From the NCBI GenBank assembly GCA_030407085.1, contig CM059584.1, positions 109,491,001-109,555,000 of the forward strand: 64,000 bases of DNA, in the 5' to 3' direction. Origin of the DNA: Trichopria drosophilae. Taxonomy: Eukaryota > Arthropoda > Insecta > Hymenoptera > Diapriidae. Made by a program: the position numbers and the translations under genes. This document shows, in pieces, positions 1 through 14,600 of this stretch. Below the pieces are notes generated by a model. It did not search any database. It was not told where the DNA came from and worked only from the letters and a program-made list of their open reading frames with translations. Each line of letters starts with the position of its first letter. Position 1 is the first letter of the stretch.

Positions 1-329
1 AAAATGAACGGACATTTTTTCGCTACGTTGTACAGTTGTACTCTCTAAATCTGAATTAGTTAAAAACTACTAATAAGAAAATGAAAAGTGAGTAACAAAA
101 TGAATTAGTAATCATTTTTGCTAAAAAAAAAGTTAAAACCTACTGATTTATTACTATTTCTACAAAGTACTAAGCTAAAAACGTCATCATCTACTTGTAG
201 ATTAGTAGAATTTTACTAACGAATTAGTATTTGGAGTACTATTTGCAAGTAAAAAACTTACTAATTGATGATAACCCACTTTTCGCTGTAAATAAGTCGT
301 TTTTTATTTATTCAAGTTTAGAGAGTATA

Positions 330-700
330 ACGGTAAAAGAGGATGTAAACAAATTTCAATCTGACAAAAATCAACGGAAATTTCAGAATCTGTTATTAGA
401 TTTTTCAAAGAATGCAACCATGAAAAACAGTACATTATTTTTTCAAAAAAAAAACAGATTTTTTAAATGTATTTTTGTTCTCATCCTTTCATTCACACTG
501 TAATCGTTTCGAAAGTCTTACTTGAAGTAAAGAAATCGTGCCTTCTATACTTAAACATTAAAACGTGTATATTATTTTTTTGAATATAAAGGTGAAAGCA
601 TCCAAAATCGCGTCTCAAACATAAAAAAATCTGTCGAAACATTCAGGAATTTTTCACTTCAAAATGATAGACCTGCGGAAAAACGTTACTGAACTAAAAA
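330..700. repeat. Decayed copy of the TTAA-type fold-back MITE
   Basis: Several blocks here match the interior of the complete element at 44146-44901, including the stretch with TCAGAATCTG, the TTAGATTTTTCAAA block, AAAGAAATCGTG and AAAGCATCCAAAAT, in the same order. The ends are not recognisable, so this is an old partial copy. No gene is seen in the first 700 bases. Confidence 0.6.
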
Positions 701-2629
701 ATTCTTAGAATTGAGCAAGGCTGAAATTTTAACAGACTTTTTGTCAAAATTGTGAAAAAGAGTATACAAGATTTTTTTTGTACAGAATGTACTGCTCTAC
801 ATTTTTGTTGGGAATATTTTTAAGCGCATATTTAACGCGGTAAGTGCAAAATTCTGGAAAAAAATTTTCTTTCTAGTGAACATACAAGATATGTTCAAAG
901 GACAAATGTTTTCATTAAATGCACTTTCAGCAAATCGAAATAATAAGAAACAACAGGAAATATTTTTTATTGCGTAAGCAAAGCTAATGCGTCATAGAAA
1001 ATTGATCCTGATTTCTGTACATCAAATACTTGAAGTTTTAGAAGATTGAAATTTATTGCCAAAACTTTTTTAATTTTTTTTAACTATGTCGGCGTTTAAT
1101 AGTAGTTTAATAGTCGTTGTTTTAACTATCTATTGAAACTTTCGTCATAAATTTCGACTGTGAAGGTTGCTCAGATCAAACTAGCAGAAATAATAATAAA
1201 AATGCTATTTCTATATAGAAAGATTTTAAAGTGCAAATGACATCCGTTTCAAATGAAGCCTTTAGAAGTTTAATTGTATCGAAGCCTCTGAAATAGGGCA
1301 GCCTATTCGAATCATGATTTGCAATCGTACACGAACTTTGAAATATCATTCACAAAATAAATATGATTTTAGACTGTTAACATTTAGTACAGTAGAAATT
1401 ATACAAAAATATTTTTATAATATCCATACTAGAAAAAGATATTCAAAACAGCAAAACGAATGATTTTTAAACAAACAAAAGAAACTTTTAATCGTATGAG
1501 ACTTAAAATTACAGGAAAATGCATTTGAGATTTATTTTCCACGACACGTAACCATTCAGTTGAATATGATACCTTGATGATAGAAATAATTACCGTACAT
1601 TCCGATGCATACAAGTACTATGCACTAATGTTTTCGTGATGAATACTCGACAAGTGTAAATAATGCTACAACATACCGTCTTTCACTTCCTAAAGGTTGG
1701 TAATGAAATTTCATTAATGAAATTTGGTTAAATTTTATCAATGAAATGAAAGTTACATTTAATTAAATGTACTTAATGTGGTGAAAAAATTAACCACTTT
1801 TTGCCTGGTTTATGGCCATTATTAACGGATAATAGCCAGATTATGACCAACATTTTCGCTGAATTCTGGCCGGTTTTCTTTTTGGTAATGTAACGCTGAT
1901 GTACCCATCAACTAGCCATTATTGATACCCAAAAACTTTCGAATATAATGCCAGATAGTTGGCTATTTTCTAGTAATCTCAAAATGTATTTAAATTAAGG
2001 TATATAGAACCGGATAGAAAATGGTCAATAACTCGTCAATAGTAATTGTAGATTTTATGGATCTACATAGATTAGGTTTGTCATCTCATATTTAGAAATG
2101 GCGAGAATATCTGTACATCTACATATGTCAAAGAAAGGTAATAATTAATACATGTCCATTCTGTGTGTGTATATCGCACAATTGTGAGGTTATAATTATA
2201 TTTAATTGGAAGTGTATACCGGGTGTTTGCGAGAGAATGTAAATAGGAATATCCACGTTAACCTACAAATGTTGATGTGATTGCAAAATGTCCAAATTTA
2301 TTTAACAAATAGCTTACATAGCATGTGGAAGTTTGTTTTGTCCTTAACCTGTGTTTTCTTTTCCTGGACAAATAAATTTGTCCAACATTCGCAAATTTAA
2401 TAGAACTTTTTATATACAAATTAACGTACATAGTTTGCTATAAAAATCCCGTTACTATAGGAAAATATAATCTGATAACCTCCGCACCAAGCAACTTTTA
2501 TCCAGATTTCTACAATTGCAATCGATGTTTCTGAAAATATGATTCCCCTATATGTAATAGCGAATTGGAGATCTGCACCGTTTCTGCACTTTCACACCGT
2601 TTTTTGCACTAAAATGTAGCGAATATGCA
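701..2629. other. Intergenic AT-rich stretch
   Basis: No coding region, RNA gene or clear repeat end was recognised here. The only open frames are short and look random. Confidence 0.5.
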
Positions 2630-3417
2630 TACCCAGCAATTGAGATTGGATAGGATGGGATTGAAAATGTCAATTCATTTTGAATTCATACTTTGATTCC
2701 ATAAATATGTATTCAAATGGATTGAATTCCGAAGAAAGGAAGTCTGTATTCAATTTCACTAATACAATCGGAACCCTAATTTGCCGGATTAAATTTCAGA
2801 AAAAGTAATTCATCTGTATTCAATTTTACGAACACAATTACGAATACAATCGGAAGCGTAATTGGCCGTATTGAATTTCAGAAAAAGTAATCCATTGAAA
2901 TGAATACACTTGGATAGTTTTGAGTCCGTAATATTGAATACGGATGTATACATAGTTTCGTTTTTGAAAGAAAACTTTTCTTCCATTGAAATGAATACGC
3001 TTAGATAGTTCTGAATCCGTAATATTGAATACGGAGGCATTCAATATTTCGTTTTTAAGAAGGAACCTTTTTTTGGATTGCAATGAATACACTTGGCTAC
3101 TTTTGAATCCGTAATGAGGAATACGGATGCATTCAATGTTTCGTTTTTAAATAGGAAACTTTTTTTGGATTGAAATGAATACACTTGGATAGTTTTGAAT
3201 CCGTAAAGTTGAATACGGATGTATTTAAGATTTAATTTTTAAAAATAAAACTTTTTTTGGATTAATATGAATTCAGAAAGTAACCTTTTTATTCATATGA
3301 ACGAATAGAATTGTATTTATGTAATAAAATGGATTCACCGTTGACCAAAGTATGGATTCAGAATGTAATAATTCAATCCAATTCTATACAACTCTATCCA
3401 AATTCGATTGCTGGGTA
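2630..3417. mobile_element. Non-autonomous inverted-repeat element with internal tandem repeats
   Basis: The ends are inverted repeats reading TACCCAGCAAT inwards from both sides, followed by related sequence (GGATAG blocks). The interior from about 2880 to 3240 is a tandem array of about 100-120 bp units. Each unit has an AATACACTTGGATAG-type block, a GAATCCGTAA block, a GAATACGGATG block and a TTCGTTTTTAA block. There is no transposase, so this is a MITE-like element. The superfamily is not assigned because no clear target duplication is visible. Confidence 0.65.
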
Positions 3418-5851
3418 GAGATATCTAACGTAACGTCACGAACGTCGAGAAGGTTAGTTACTTAGGTAAATTCCCAGTTTTTTCATAGAATTTCGGAAAC
3501 AAATATTGGGCAGCAAAACGATCTATATTCTAGGTAATGACCAGTTAATCTATTCACAGTTTCCACTAGGGTGCTGCATCAAATTTCATATTTTTCGTTG
3601 TGTAGATATAAAGAAGCATTTACGTTCAGATCTTTTAGATCTTCTGTAAATGTTAAATAATCACAGAGGGTGTTGTCTACATGTTTTCTCCTTGAAAAAA
3701 AAGGCTAATGAGCTCCAAGTCTAAATGTTTTTATTAAATCCAGAACTTTTATTTATATCGCAGATTTTTACATAATGACATTATCAATATGGAATCTGTG
3801 TAAAACTATCAACAATGGAATGGTAGGATTTTTTCAGATATTTCCAAAATCTCATTTAATTTTCATCCAATTTTCAAATTTTTTAAATGATTTTGAGAGA
3901 TCTTTCTGCGTGTATTTTGCATATTTTGTCGAAATTGAAACTGACAAAAACACACAATACTGCAAATTTTCAACCCAACGTTTTGAAAATACATTTAATT
4001 CTGCGTCGAATGAGCTTTTATGAACAAAATTGGATAAAAAATGATAAAGTTTCTTGAGTTCTTAAATTGTCGGAAACTTTTAAATAGTTTTGTATTTAAT
4101 TATCATATGATTTTGTTCATTAAAATCTCACTCGGCGCAGAATTAAATGTACTTTCGAGACATCGGGCGAAGAATTTCTAGTATCGTATAATACTACCTA
4201 AAATGCTCAAAGTGAATACTCAGAAATCTCACTGGATAAAAGTGAATTGTTACTGTCTAAAAGTACCCATTTGACTAGTTCAGCCCATTAACACTCACGG
4301 GGACACTTTTTTCGCCACTTTTTTAGAGCCCAAAGAGACAAATTTGGACCTCAACAATTTTTGAACTTGTGAAATTTATAGATTAATATCAATCTTTCCA
4401 ATAGTGATATTCAACATTCTAAAAAAAAAAACAAATTATTAATAGAAAATTAGTTCAAGTGTAAAAAATACCGAAATATTTTTTTTCGATTTTGTATCAA
4501 CTGTCTGTTATGGAATCATCTTGAAACCAATTTAGATGGTGGAGGGAATGTCTGAACTTCCGAAAACTGCATTTGGAGATTTAATTTTGTCACCTGAAGG
4601 ATCCAAAATCGCTTCCGAAACTAGAATTTTCGCTCATTATGTTTAGGACATTTTAACTAAAAAATTATAAGCTTTTCGAAGAAATTACAATTACGATGAG
4701 GACCAAGAATTCATCAAAGGATACGATACAATTTTTGAAGAATTTTAAAAAATTTTAACCTCTAATAAAAATTTTAATCCTCGAATTTTTCTATAAATTA
4801 AAAAAAATCGAAAAAATTCTAATGCGTTCGTTTATGAATTCTAAGCACTTTTAATTAATTACAATTTTTTCTAAAAATTGATAGTTTTTGAAGAAAATAA
4901 TCTTTAAAAAAAGCAAAAATTATATTTATTTATAATAAGCTCAGAAATATTTGAAAATTAATATTTTACACCTGCAATATCTGAAACTGAGCTAACTGCT
5001 TTTACTTGCATTTTTTAAAACAATTTGAAAATTTATGATTATTAATGAAGTGCACTAGTTTTTCATACTCAAAAGTATTAGCATTCATTATTTATAATAA
5101 TCTAAATAATCCATCATATACCTTATGATTCCGTTTTTGAACTTTTGACTCAAAATTTATTGACTAAAATATGTTTGTTCAAAGTTAAATAAAATGTCGT
5201 TTTGGTCGTTAACGGATTAATATTATCTTCCTCAAAATCTATCCACTTTCAGAAAAAACATATTTTCGTAACATCCTGGTCATCTTTTTCAATTACATTG
5301 ACAGCGAATTCAATTTAGCAAATAAATTTCATTTTTTTGACCCTCTAAATTGACTTCACCATGCCGATTGCAACTAATGGTCATTCACAACCGTCCACAA
5401 AAAATCTTATCTTCCTCTTAATCGAATTCCTTAGAAGTTGTTATCATTAAATTCAACCATTTAAATTATTAAAACTGTTTTTATCTTTGAAAAATTCTGA
5501 TTAAATATATTTTAACGTTCGTTGCATTTATGTCCCCTAAGTAAAAGTCCCATATAATTTTTATTAACGACGTAAATGAACTAGTAAAGTACCCGCATAC
5601 ATTTTTACTATGCATACATTTTATGGCTGTAATAACTTTGAAACCACATCCTCGCTTGTCTTTGTCGTATATTTATAAGTTACCAAAATACACCAAACGT
5701 TAGATAAAATTACGTAATCCTGTAAATTTGAATATAATGCATGAAATTAAAATATTTTTTTAATTTTAAGATATTCCCTATTCTTATATGTAATTCTAAA
5801 CAGAATTGTTTTTGTTTCAGAAAATTGATTTTGAGGCGGATATGGAACGCA
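3418..5851. other. Upstream region of the glycosyltransferase gene
   Basis: AT-rich with no recognised coding exon. A short inverted repeat around ATTTAATTCTGCG lies at about 3980-4160. A plausible splice acceptor (TTTTGTTTCAG) ends at 5820, 31 bases before the first coding ATG. This suggests that an untranslated first exon and the promoter lie further upstream, but they were not located. Confidence 0.4.
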
Positions 5852-6086
5852 ATGTCGCCAAAAAACTATAAAATAAGGAGTTACATTTTTATAAAAAGAA
5901 TGAAGACGAGGAAACGTATAATATTTGGCACAATTTGCCTAATTTCATTTGTTATTACGTTAATTTGGACTGATAGTTCAGTATTAGAACGTTTCCCAAT
6001 TCTTGGCTCGAATCGTCTACTGGACATTTCTTGTTACTCCGAACTTTCGTCACCAAACAGCATACAGCAATTCAACATAAGCACAG
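5852..6086 (+). CDS. A4GALT: Exon 1 (coding part) of the A4GALT-like gene
   Basis: Residues 1-78 plus one base: the cytoplasmic tail, the membrane anchor (IIFGTICLISFVITLIW) and the start of the stem region. The donor is GTAAAT at 6087. The exon probably begins at 5821 after TTTGTTTCAG. Confidence 0.8.
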
Positions 6087-9000
6087 GTAAATTATTTTAA
6101 ACTTATAATAATTTTATTGTTTTATATTCTTCGTAAATACTAGTAAAACAGGGAATATTTAACCTTTATCAATAGATAACGTAGTATTAGCTACATTACT
6201 CGAGAAGAATCAGATTCAAAATCTCTTTTATTGCCTCGAAATAATTCAAGTATCGAAGAGAAATAGATTGAAACTGGAATAACAATCATGAATTAACATT
6301 ACTACAAAGTAATGGCAATGATTCGAATCAGATCCATCTAATTAAATGAGGAAATTAAAGAATATTCTTCGTCAGTATCCAGATCATGTTATTATTTATA
6401 TTTTTATCCGAAAAGCTGTTTTAAAAGATTCAACAGTTGAGTATGATCCAAATTCAACTTTAACAACCACGTTTGAAAATATTTAAGGAAGTCAAAAAGA
6501 AATCGGTAGCTTTGTAATAACTACCCTCTGTATCGATTTGTAGTTAATAAATAATGCGACGTTACCTTCCAGTCATAGGATGATGGCCGTCTTTAGCGAG
6601 GCAAGTCATCACTATCGCAAAATGTCATTCAAAAAATAACCTTGTCGCCATCATTCGTATATAACAACCGCATGACTACCAGGTGTTCTTGAATTACCTT
6701 CACCAGGAATTGTTTTTAGGTATTTAAGTCAACCGGCGGAACTCCTCTAGTTTTAAAATTGATGAAGTACTTACATTACTTTGTGTATCAAAATTAAACA
6801 AAGAAGTTCTTCGCCTTTGGATGTACCTTATGCATCGAAGAATCTAGTTTTTTCATATAATTTTGAGAATGTTTGCACTTGAGATGTATAACTAGAACAG
6901 ACGAAATTAGGCCGATTCTTCAAGTACTACTTACAAGTACATCCGTCAAGTGTAGACACGCAAAGAAAGTAAAAAAGTGTCGATCAATAGTAGTAAACTG
7001 CTTGTTTGGCGAATGTAAATAAGTAATAATGACGTAGAAAGAACTTGGAAAATGGGACAGACTGAAACATGATAAAAAAAATCTTAAATTTAAACACAAG
7101 ATCTGATTTTCTTTTCAATTTTGGTTCAGAAAGAGTCACATGAAATAAAAACAAAACGAGTCGTTCCTATTATGAAATATGGCATACAATAATGATCTGA
7201 TTTGTTCGAGACAATATTATTACACTTATATATATGTTTTGGTGAGTTATAATTGTGTGGATTTGTTTATCTTGGTTTTACCCAATAATATTGGACTATG
7301 CGAATGCGAACATGCCAAAGAATCTCTGCAGTTTGATTTGGTGTGAACAATCTTAGCACTCAACTAATATTTGTTTGCCGTACATATGGAATGTAAATGG
7401 AACATCAATGTACCGCTTTTTGGCCCAATTCACGCACCAATTTGTTAAATGCACAGAATTCGAGTGTGCACAAGTGTGAACGCTATCACCATTACCTTAC
7501 AACAAATCCTGTCTTATATTACGCAGGCCAACGTGATTTTGTTGTTGGAAAGTGAAGGGTCATTTTTTTTAGAATTCCAATCCGGGGTTAGCTCCATCAG
7601 GACAGGATTTTGAGATGTTGGAGGTTACGTACCCAAAAAACGTCGCTTTCAGCTGATTTTGAGGTGATGTATAGAAGAAACAACACTTTTAAGGCTTTTT
7701 TAAGTTGGACCATTGTACTACTTTAATATAAGAGTCGGAGAAGTCAATTCCGACTTTTCTTCATCAAGATACGCCAATTTGAAATTATGATATACATTTT
7801 AGAAAAAACCTTGAAATGCCCTTGGAGAACAAGCTTAAAGACAAATTTAATGTCACGAATCCTGAATAAATCTAAACAACTACAGAAAATTTAGATATTT
7901 ATACCTAAAAACGTGTTTCAATATTGTGAATGTTTTTTTAAAACTTTTTTATACGCTATTTCAATCCCCCTTCTTGAATTCAACATAAATCAATCAACAA
8001 CATGAAAAGAAAATACCACAATGCAAATATCTTAAAATCCTGTTGTGATGGATGAATTCTGACCACGTATTCGGATTCTACGCAAAAAATAACTTCGGAA
8101 ATGACCTTCACTTTCCGACAACTGACACGATTCTATTATTTGCAGACCTGTGTTACTTATACGATTGATTTTTAGACACATGAAAAAAAAATGGTCTTCT
8201 TCGTGTTTGTTACTATCTAAAATGGTAATTTACAGATCGAATTTCAGAATATGATTTTTGAGTCATGTTTAATGAAGTTGCAGTTAATTCGAAACATATA
8301 TGATAATTTTTCCCAGCAGTAATAATGTCTCTAAATTACTATCCAAGATGGTAAATAAAAAAAAAATTCGAGTGAATATTTATTGTGTTCATTCAAGGGA
8401 TTCTTCACTAATGTGTACATATTTTATTTCAGAGAGACAATATTTGGCGAATGGACAAAATATATTTTTTCACGAAACCTCTTGCTTCAGAGGAGAGGAA
8501 GGATCAACATTGAATGCCCGACAAGCGTGTGCAGTTGAATCTGCAGCAAGAATGAATCCACACATGACTGTTTATCTACTTTTTTTAAGTCCAACAAAAA
8601 TGTCCAGTGATACGAAATTGCTTGCAAATCAACTGCACAAATACAGAAATGTAAAAATCAGACGAGTTTTTATCCAAGATTATATAAAAAATACGCCGTT
8701 GGAGCAGTGGTATGCGAGTGGTATTTTGAGCACCAGTTACTGGCCGAGAAGTCACATGTCCGATATTATGCGATATCTCACTCTTTGGAAATATGGAGGG
8801 ATTTATCTAGATTTGGATGTCGTTGTTACTTCGTAAGTATATTTGTAAATGTACAACAAATATATAGTTGTGTCCTATTTTAGTTAAACAGTTTTTAAAA
8901 CATAAACACTTTAAATTTTAAGATTATGGTAAACATTCCTTTTGACAATCCTCACTGGTTTTTATATTTTATTTTTTATTCCTTTTGGGAATTACATTTA

Positions 9001-11551
9001 CGTTAGAACTAATCAGAACATTTGTTTACAAAAGAGATTCCTTTATACAAGAGATCTCGTTGTAAACAAGTGTTCTGATTGGTTCTGACGTAAACGTAAA
9101 CATAATTCAGTTGTCCTCCCCAAGATTTGCTTCCTCCGTGTTGTCTGTCCTTTTGGTAGGGAACATCAATCGGGGTAAGACAAATATTGGAACGGACCTA
9201 GGGGCAAATATTGGGAACGCAAATATTGGGAGGGACTACTGTAAATGCTACACAGTAGGCTTCGTCCTAAGTTCTACGATTGTTTCTTTCAAAATGGCAA
9301 AATGTCCAAAGTTATAGCCCCTCACTATCCCCACTTCCATAACTCTGTTTATATCAATGAAATGAGTGCTTTTGTGTGTGAGTGTCGCGAAGCGAGTATA
9401 GCCAAGCGAAGCGAAATTTGTAACTTAGGATAGATATATAACTTAGGGTCGATATGGTCGGTATAAGTTAGGGCGGGGACTACTGTATGTAAAGGACACC
9501 CCTTAAGGAGAATTAATATCTCTTTAAGAGTACAAAATTTACTACAAGAGTAGTAATGGGTTCATTTTACAGTAAATTATAACAACTAACAATTGAAAAT
9601 TCTGAAACAAAGAAAGGCGGACAGAGCAATTTTGAATAGGTAGGAATAAAATTTCACCTAGCCCACAAGACGCTACAAGCGTCCTTAGGCAGGTGAGTTG
9701 TGTGGGAAGTACAACCCTCCCTCCGTAATTGCTGTCCGGTTCCCGCCCATTTTCCCCTTCTCCATGTATGAAACAATTAATAAAGTATACGTGCGCCTGC
9801 GCGAGTGCGTGCTTTTCTTTTTACGGTACATCTGGAATGGGGAACCCGTACAACAATTACGGAATATTATCGGAATATTTGTATACAAAATATTTTTACA
9901 AATTATTTTGTATACAAATAGGGATGCCATTAGAAAGATAACAAGTATGGAGGGAAAAAATTATGGAGTTTAGTAAGTTCCTTAGGATTTTTTCAAAATA
10001 TCATGAGAATGTCCCTCGACCGTAATTAGCATAATAAAAAAGCGGATATTTATTTGTAATGTATGCAAATAATCAAGAGATACACGGGACATCCGTAGGA
10101 TTTCTTTTGAATATTTTGAAAATGTGTTGAGTATCAGGACATTCCGGTGTCAGGGGAACAGTCTGAAACTGATTAACCCTTTAAAAACGGGAAAATTATT
10201 CTTTTCCAGAAATTTTCAAGGCTCTATTGTTTAATGCAAACAAATTCTGCATATAAAATTTTCCAAATTACCTCTTCTTTCACACGCCGAATTAAAATTG
10301 ACCATTGAAGCGATGTAAGAAAGTTCAGTCCATTTTTCCCAGATCTTTTCAATATCATTTTCAACGGTTGTATTTTATGTGAAAAAAGGTTCTAAAAAAT
10401 GTTCAAGCAAGCATATCTGACGTAAAGTTAACTGAATTTTCGGAATCTTTTATTAGATTTAAAAAAAAAACGCGAAAATCTATATAAGATTATTTCCAAA
10501 AAATATGCATATTTTAAATTGGTTTATTCTTTATATTGATTTTTACATTGAAATAATTTTAGAATTCCTGTTTGAAGTAATGGAATCTGGTCCTCAAGGC
10601 TACAACTTGAAAATGATAGTCTTTCGACAAAAATGTTACGAAACAACAAGTTCTTGGGATTTTCTCAAAGAATACCCTGAAATTTTATCAAATTTTGTTT
10701 GAAGACTCAATTTTCCAAAATGAACAATCTTTAAAGCATAATTCTAAACAAGAAATCATTTTTGTTTCGCCGCGTTGTCACATCTAATTGTTTACTTATT
10801 GGACTAGTCAAATGGAGAATTACACATTTACACAACATAGTATTGAGAGTCAATAATTTTTCCTTAAATTCAAATTTCTATTTCTTGAGGGTATAAAAGG
10901 TATACAAATACTATTTTATTAAACACAAAGCCATTAAATAAAACTTTTCACATAAAAAATTGATTTTTTTTATTCCTTTGATGGGCACACTTTTGTGCTT
11001 TGCCTGCAATGGGTATCAATGTGTTTCTAGAGGTTTTAGGCATCGTTAATCATAAATCGGGTATCAGAATTTGAAAATTCAACATGGCGGATCTGATATG
11101 GCGTCTATTTTAGGTTAGAATCGTGGTTTTTTCGAAGAATCCACTTGGGAAGACATACACAGAGGTTTTGGGGTTACTGATTACACAGGTCAACAAAATT
11201 TGACTTTGCAAAATCATCAGAAATGCGGTTATACTTTTCTTGCGTATTTTTGTCTGCTGAATCCAAATCCGTTGACAGAATTTTTCTATCACCCTCCATT
11301 TTCGAGATATCCGTCATTTTGTATTTTTTCCAAATCTGTTTCTTTCAGAATTTTTTGCACTCCAACGGAACATGATAATTAATCATACGACCTCTCATTT
11401 TATACATAATTGCTTCCAAAATACGTGTGAATTTTTCCAGATCCAAAAAATAATTGGTTCTTAGTGTTATCAGGGAAAAAAGATATATTCATTATTCTAT
11501 ATCTAATTCGAAGTAGTAAAAAGTATTAAAAAGTATATGTATTTCTTTCCA

Positions 11552-11600
<49 letters not shown>

Positions 11601-14600
11601 ATTCGGCTATTTTACGTTATAATCGCGGTTTGTCGAGAAATCCATTTAGGAAGAGGATTATTGAGGTTGCTGATTACGAATATCGCAAAATAGTGAAACT
11701 CAAGTTGAAAGAACCAATATGGTTGCGATGGCATTACCAATCAGCGCGCTTTATATGAAAACCCCAATCCTAACGTAAAATAGTCGCCATATTCTGTCCG
11801 CCATTTTGAATTTTCAAATTCTGATACCCGATTCGTTATGAGATACCCCAAAAACCCTTTTATATAACATTTCATAAGATTATTTTTTCCAAAATAAAAA
11901 TCCATGAAATATTTTCCATTATTCACCATTATGATCATTTAAATTTGTTTCAAATAACAGACTTTGAATAGTTAATTTTTTTAATTTAGATTTAAACAAT
12001 ACATGTTGAGTCTAAGCAATTAAATTAAAAAAAAATTTACAAATTCGCATATTTTCATTTCTTTGTCAATGATGGGAAAGGTGTTTTTACCAGCATATAA
12101 AGTAAAAAAGTAATGCCCTGTTTGTTTAAATAGCATATGATTGTTACACTCCAGTAACTTGTAATGCGAATAACTGACGTCGATCGCATTAGGGATCGAA
12201 GTCGTCTTTTGTATGTTAGTACAACTTATAGTCATACAAGACAACAGTTTTAATTAAACACGAAGAGAAAAGAGTCGTTACGTTAACATCAATATCTTAC
12301 GTATGTTCTATTGACTCGTAATAATCGCAGAAACATGCAATGTACGGTAACTAAACTCTCCTAAGCCTATAACATTGTGAAACGTTGTTTGGTGATGTAG
12401 CTTTTACAACTTTAACTCTAGATCACGTGATCATTTGTAGCTGTATATTTATGTAGGTTTGTTGTTATGCAAAATCTGATTTTCAAGTTGCGAAAAATCA
12501 ATCTGTTATTTTTAGACCTTTCAGTAGGTACAGTCGATATTTTAACATTCTTATACTGTCGATACTAACGTGAAAACATTTAAAATAAATGTATTTACAT
12601 TGTACAGCGTTGTAATGTATACACAGTTTGCTATTTTATCAAAATTGTAGTTAATACTTACAATTACTACAAGCATATATAATCACATCAGATCACCTAC
12701 AAATTAAAAATTTTGGATGAAATTTGTGCTTTAACTGGGTACATCTCTATAAAAAGTCTTATTCGGTATATTTTTATGGAGTAGAGTGCATTTAACGAAT
12801 TAACTTTTTCAGAAAAAATGTGCAAAAAAGCTACAACGAAATCATTGATAAATAATCGTATATTGTTTTCATGTTTATGGGCTATTCTCTACAATTGTTT
12901 TAATTATAAATCTCTGAAAAATACACCTCGACCATTTTTATAAATTACAATTCTTCTTCAGATAAAAATGTATGTGATTACATTTGAGAAAACTATGAAA
13001 GAAACCGTGAAAAATTCCAGTTTCCACAATTTCTATACAAATTTGGGTTGCGGGTCTATTGTTTACGTAATGCAAATACTTTTTTTTTTAATAAATACCC
13101 TGAGAAAAATATTTAGTAAATCAACTACATGATAACTTAGTTTGGACTAATTATTTTATATTCACTGTGTGTATAATTCAAATGACTAAACAAAGGTTGA
13201 GTTAACTATAAATGTTGGTCAGTTTAAATAAATGTGTTATAAAAAGTATTAAAAATGTATTGTATGTAAGTTCTAAAATACGATCATTGTTCCGGATCGC
13301 CACGCGACCAAGCTCCTAATAACCGTTTAGGTCGAGTGGGATAATATTATAATAAAATTCCTGTAGAATTAGGAGGAAAATATGAATTAACTTCTTTGCA
13401 ATTAGTTTGTTTTGGGGCGTGGTTGTTGTTTTCCGAAGTCCTGCCTCTAGTAAACAAATAATCCGAACCCGAATAAACGGGCCTGCGGAAGGCACCTTCA
13501 GTTAGTTGATCGTTGGGTTCCGAGACGTTCGGACCAGTTTTACCTTTATAGTTCGGGTATATCATAGAGACAGAACCGTGAGGTGCGTTGGTGGTGACTT
13601 CCTGGGTCGCTTCGCGGTCTCATCGGTGGGTGAGTAATATTGGATATATCTGTTATTGTATATTATATTGTTTATTTATATTTTACATAAAAATGACATA
13701 TTTATTGGCGAGATATGTCTGGGGCAGGGTCCGCTCATAAGCCCCACTGAAGAGTCCGTGAGCGGACCCGGGACGAAACATCAGCCAACTTTTTTATTTA
13801 TATTTTTCTAATATTTGCATGTGACCTAGCATTTATCGAAATATATATTCGACCCCAAGAACCGCGCGACAACCCCCTTCCCTGTAAGTAACAATCATGC
13901 TTACTAAGCCCTCAGCTTAATTTAGATAGATTTAACAAGCCTAAAGACCCTTTATGATCTATTTCCGTTACTAGCGATTGCTTCGCTTAATTCGGTGTGA
14001 ATAAAAGTGACAATAATGTAAAGAATGTAAATTACTCTGAAAAATCTTATATCTACAAATAAAAACAAAATTATTTGACACATAATGAGCCAATTTAGCT
14101 GACACACTGTCGTAACTTGTTTAAGATATTTTGCTATTGTATACAGAGAAAAAAAATAGAAAAATAAGACAATAAATAAATACGTTAACAACAATTGTAT
14201 ATAGTCATATCATTATAGGTACTTTGTATTCCTAATAAGAATAGTACATGTAGTCTTTTATACAATTTATTTGAGCATATACGAAATAAACATATTTGCG
14301 ATTAAAAATCAGCTTTTTGTGTTTCTTATGTTCACGGTGGGTCTCAATTAACTTCAACCCAAAAATGCTTGCACCTCTCGGTTCCTGAATTTGTTTTGGG
14401 ATGCCTCTCGACTATTTTAGGCCTAGAAAAAAAAACAGTTGTGCCGTTTTTGAGAAAACTCATTTTTTCGATTTTTTTGGAGGTTAATTGACATATTTTC
14501 ATGAAAATACATATAAATAGGAGCTACATCGGCTTAAGTAATTAAAAATGTCCCCAGAAAATAGGCCCTAGGTGATGAATTTCTTGCGGTAATTTTAACC

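Noticed and set aside
9642..9680. Helitron-like 3' end on the minus strand (hairpin GACGCTTGTAGCGTC and CTAG)
   Set aside because: The hairpin is 11 bases from CTAG and the following base is G rather than the expected T. No matching 5' TC end was found.
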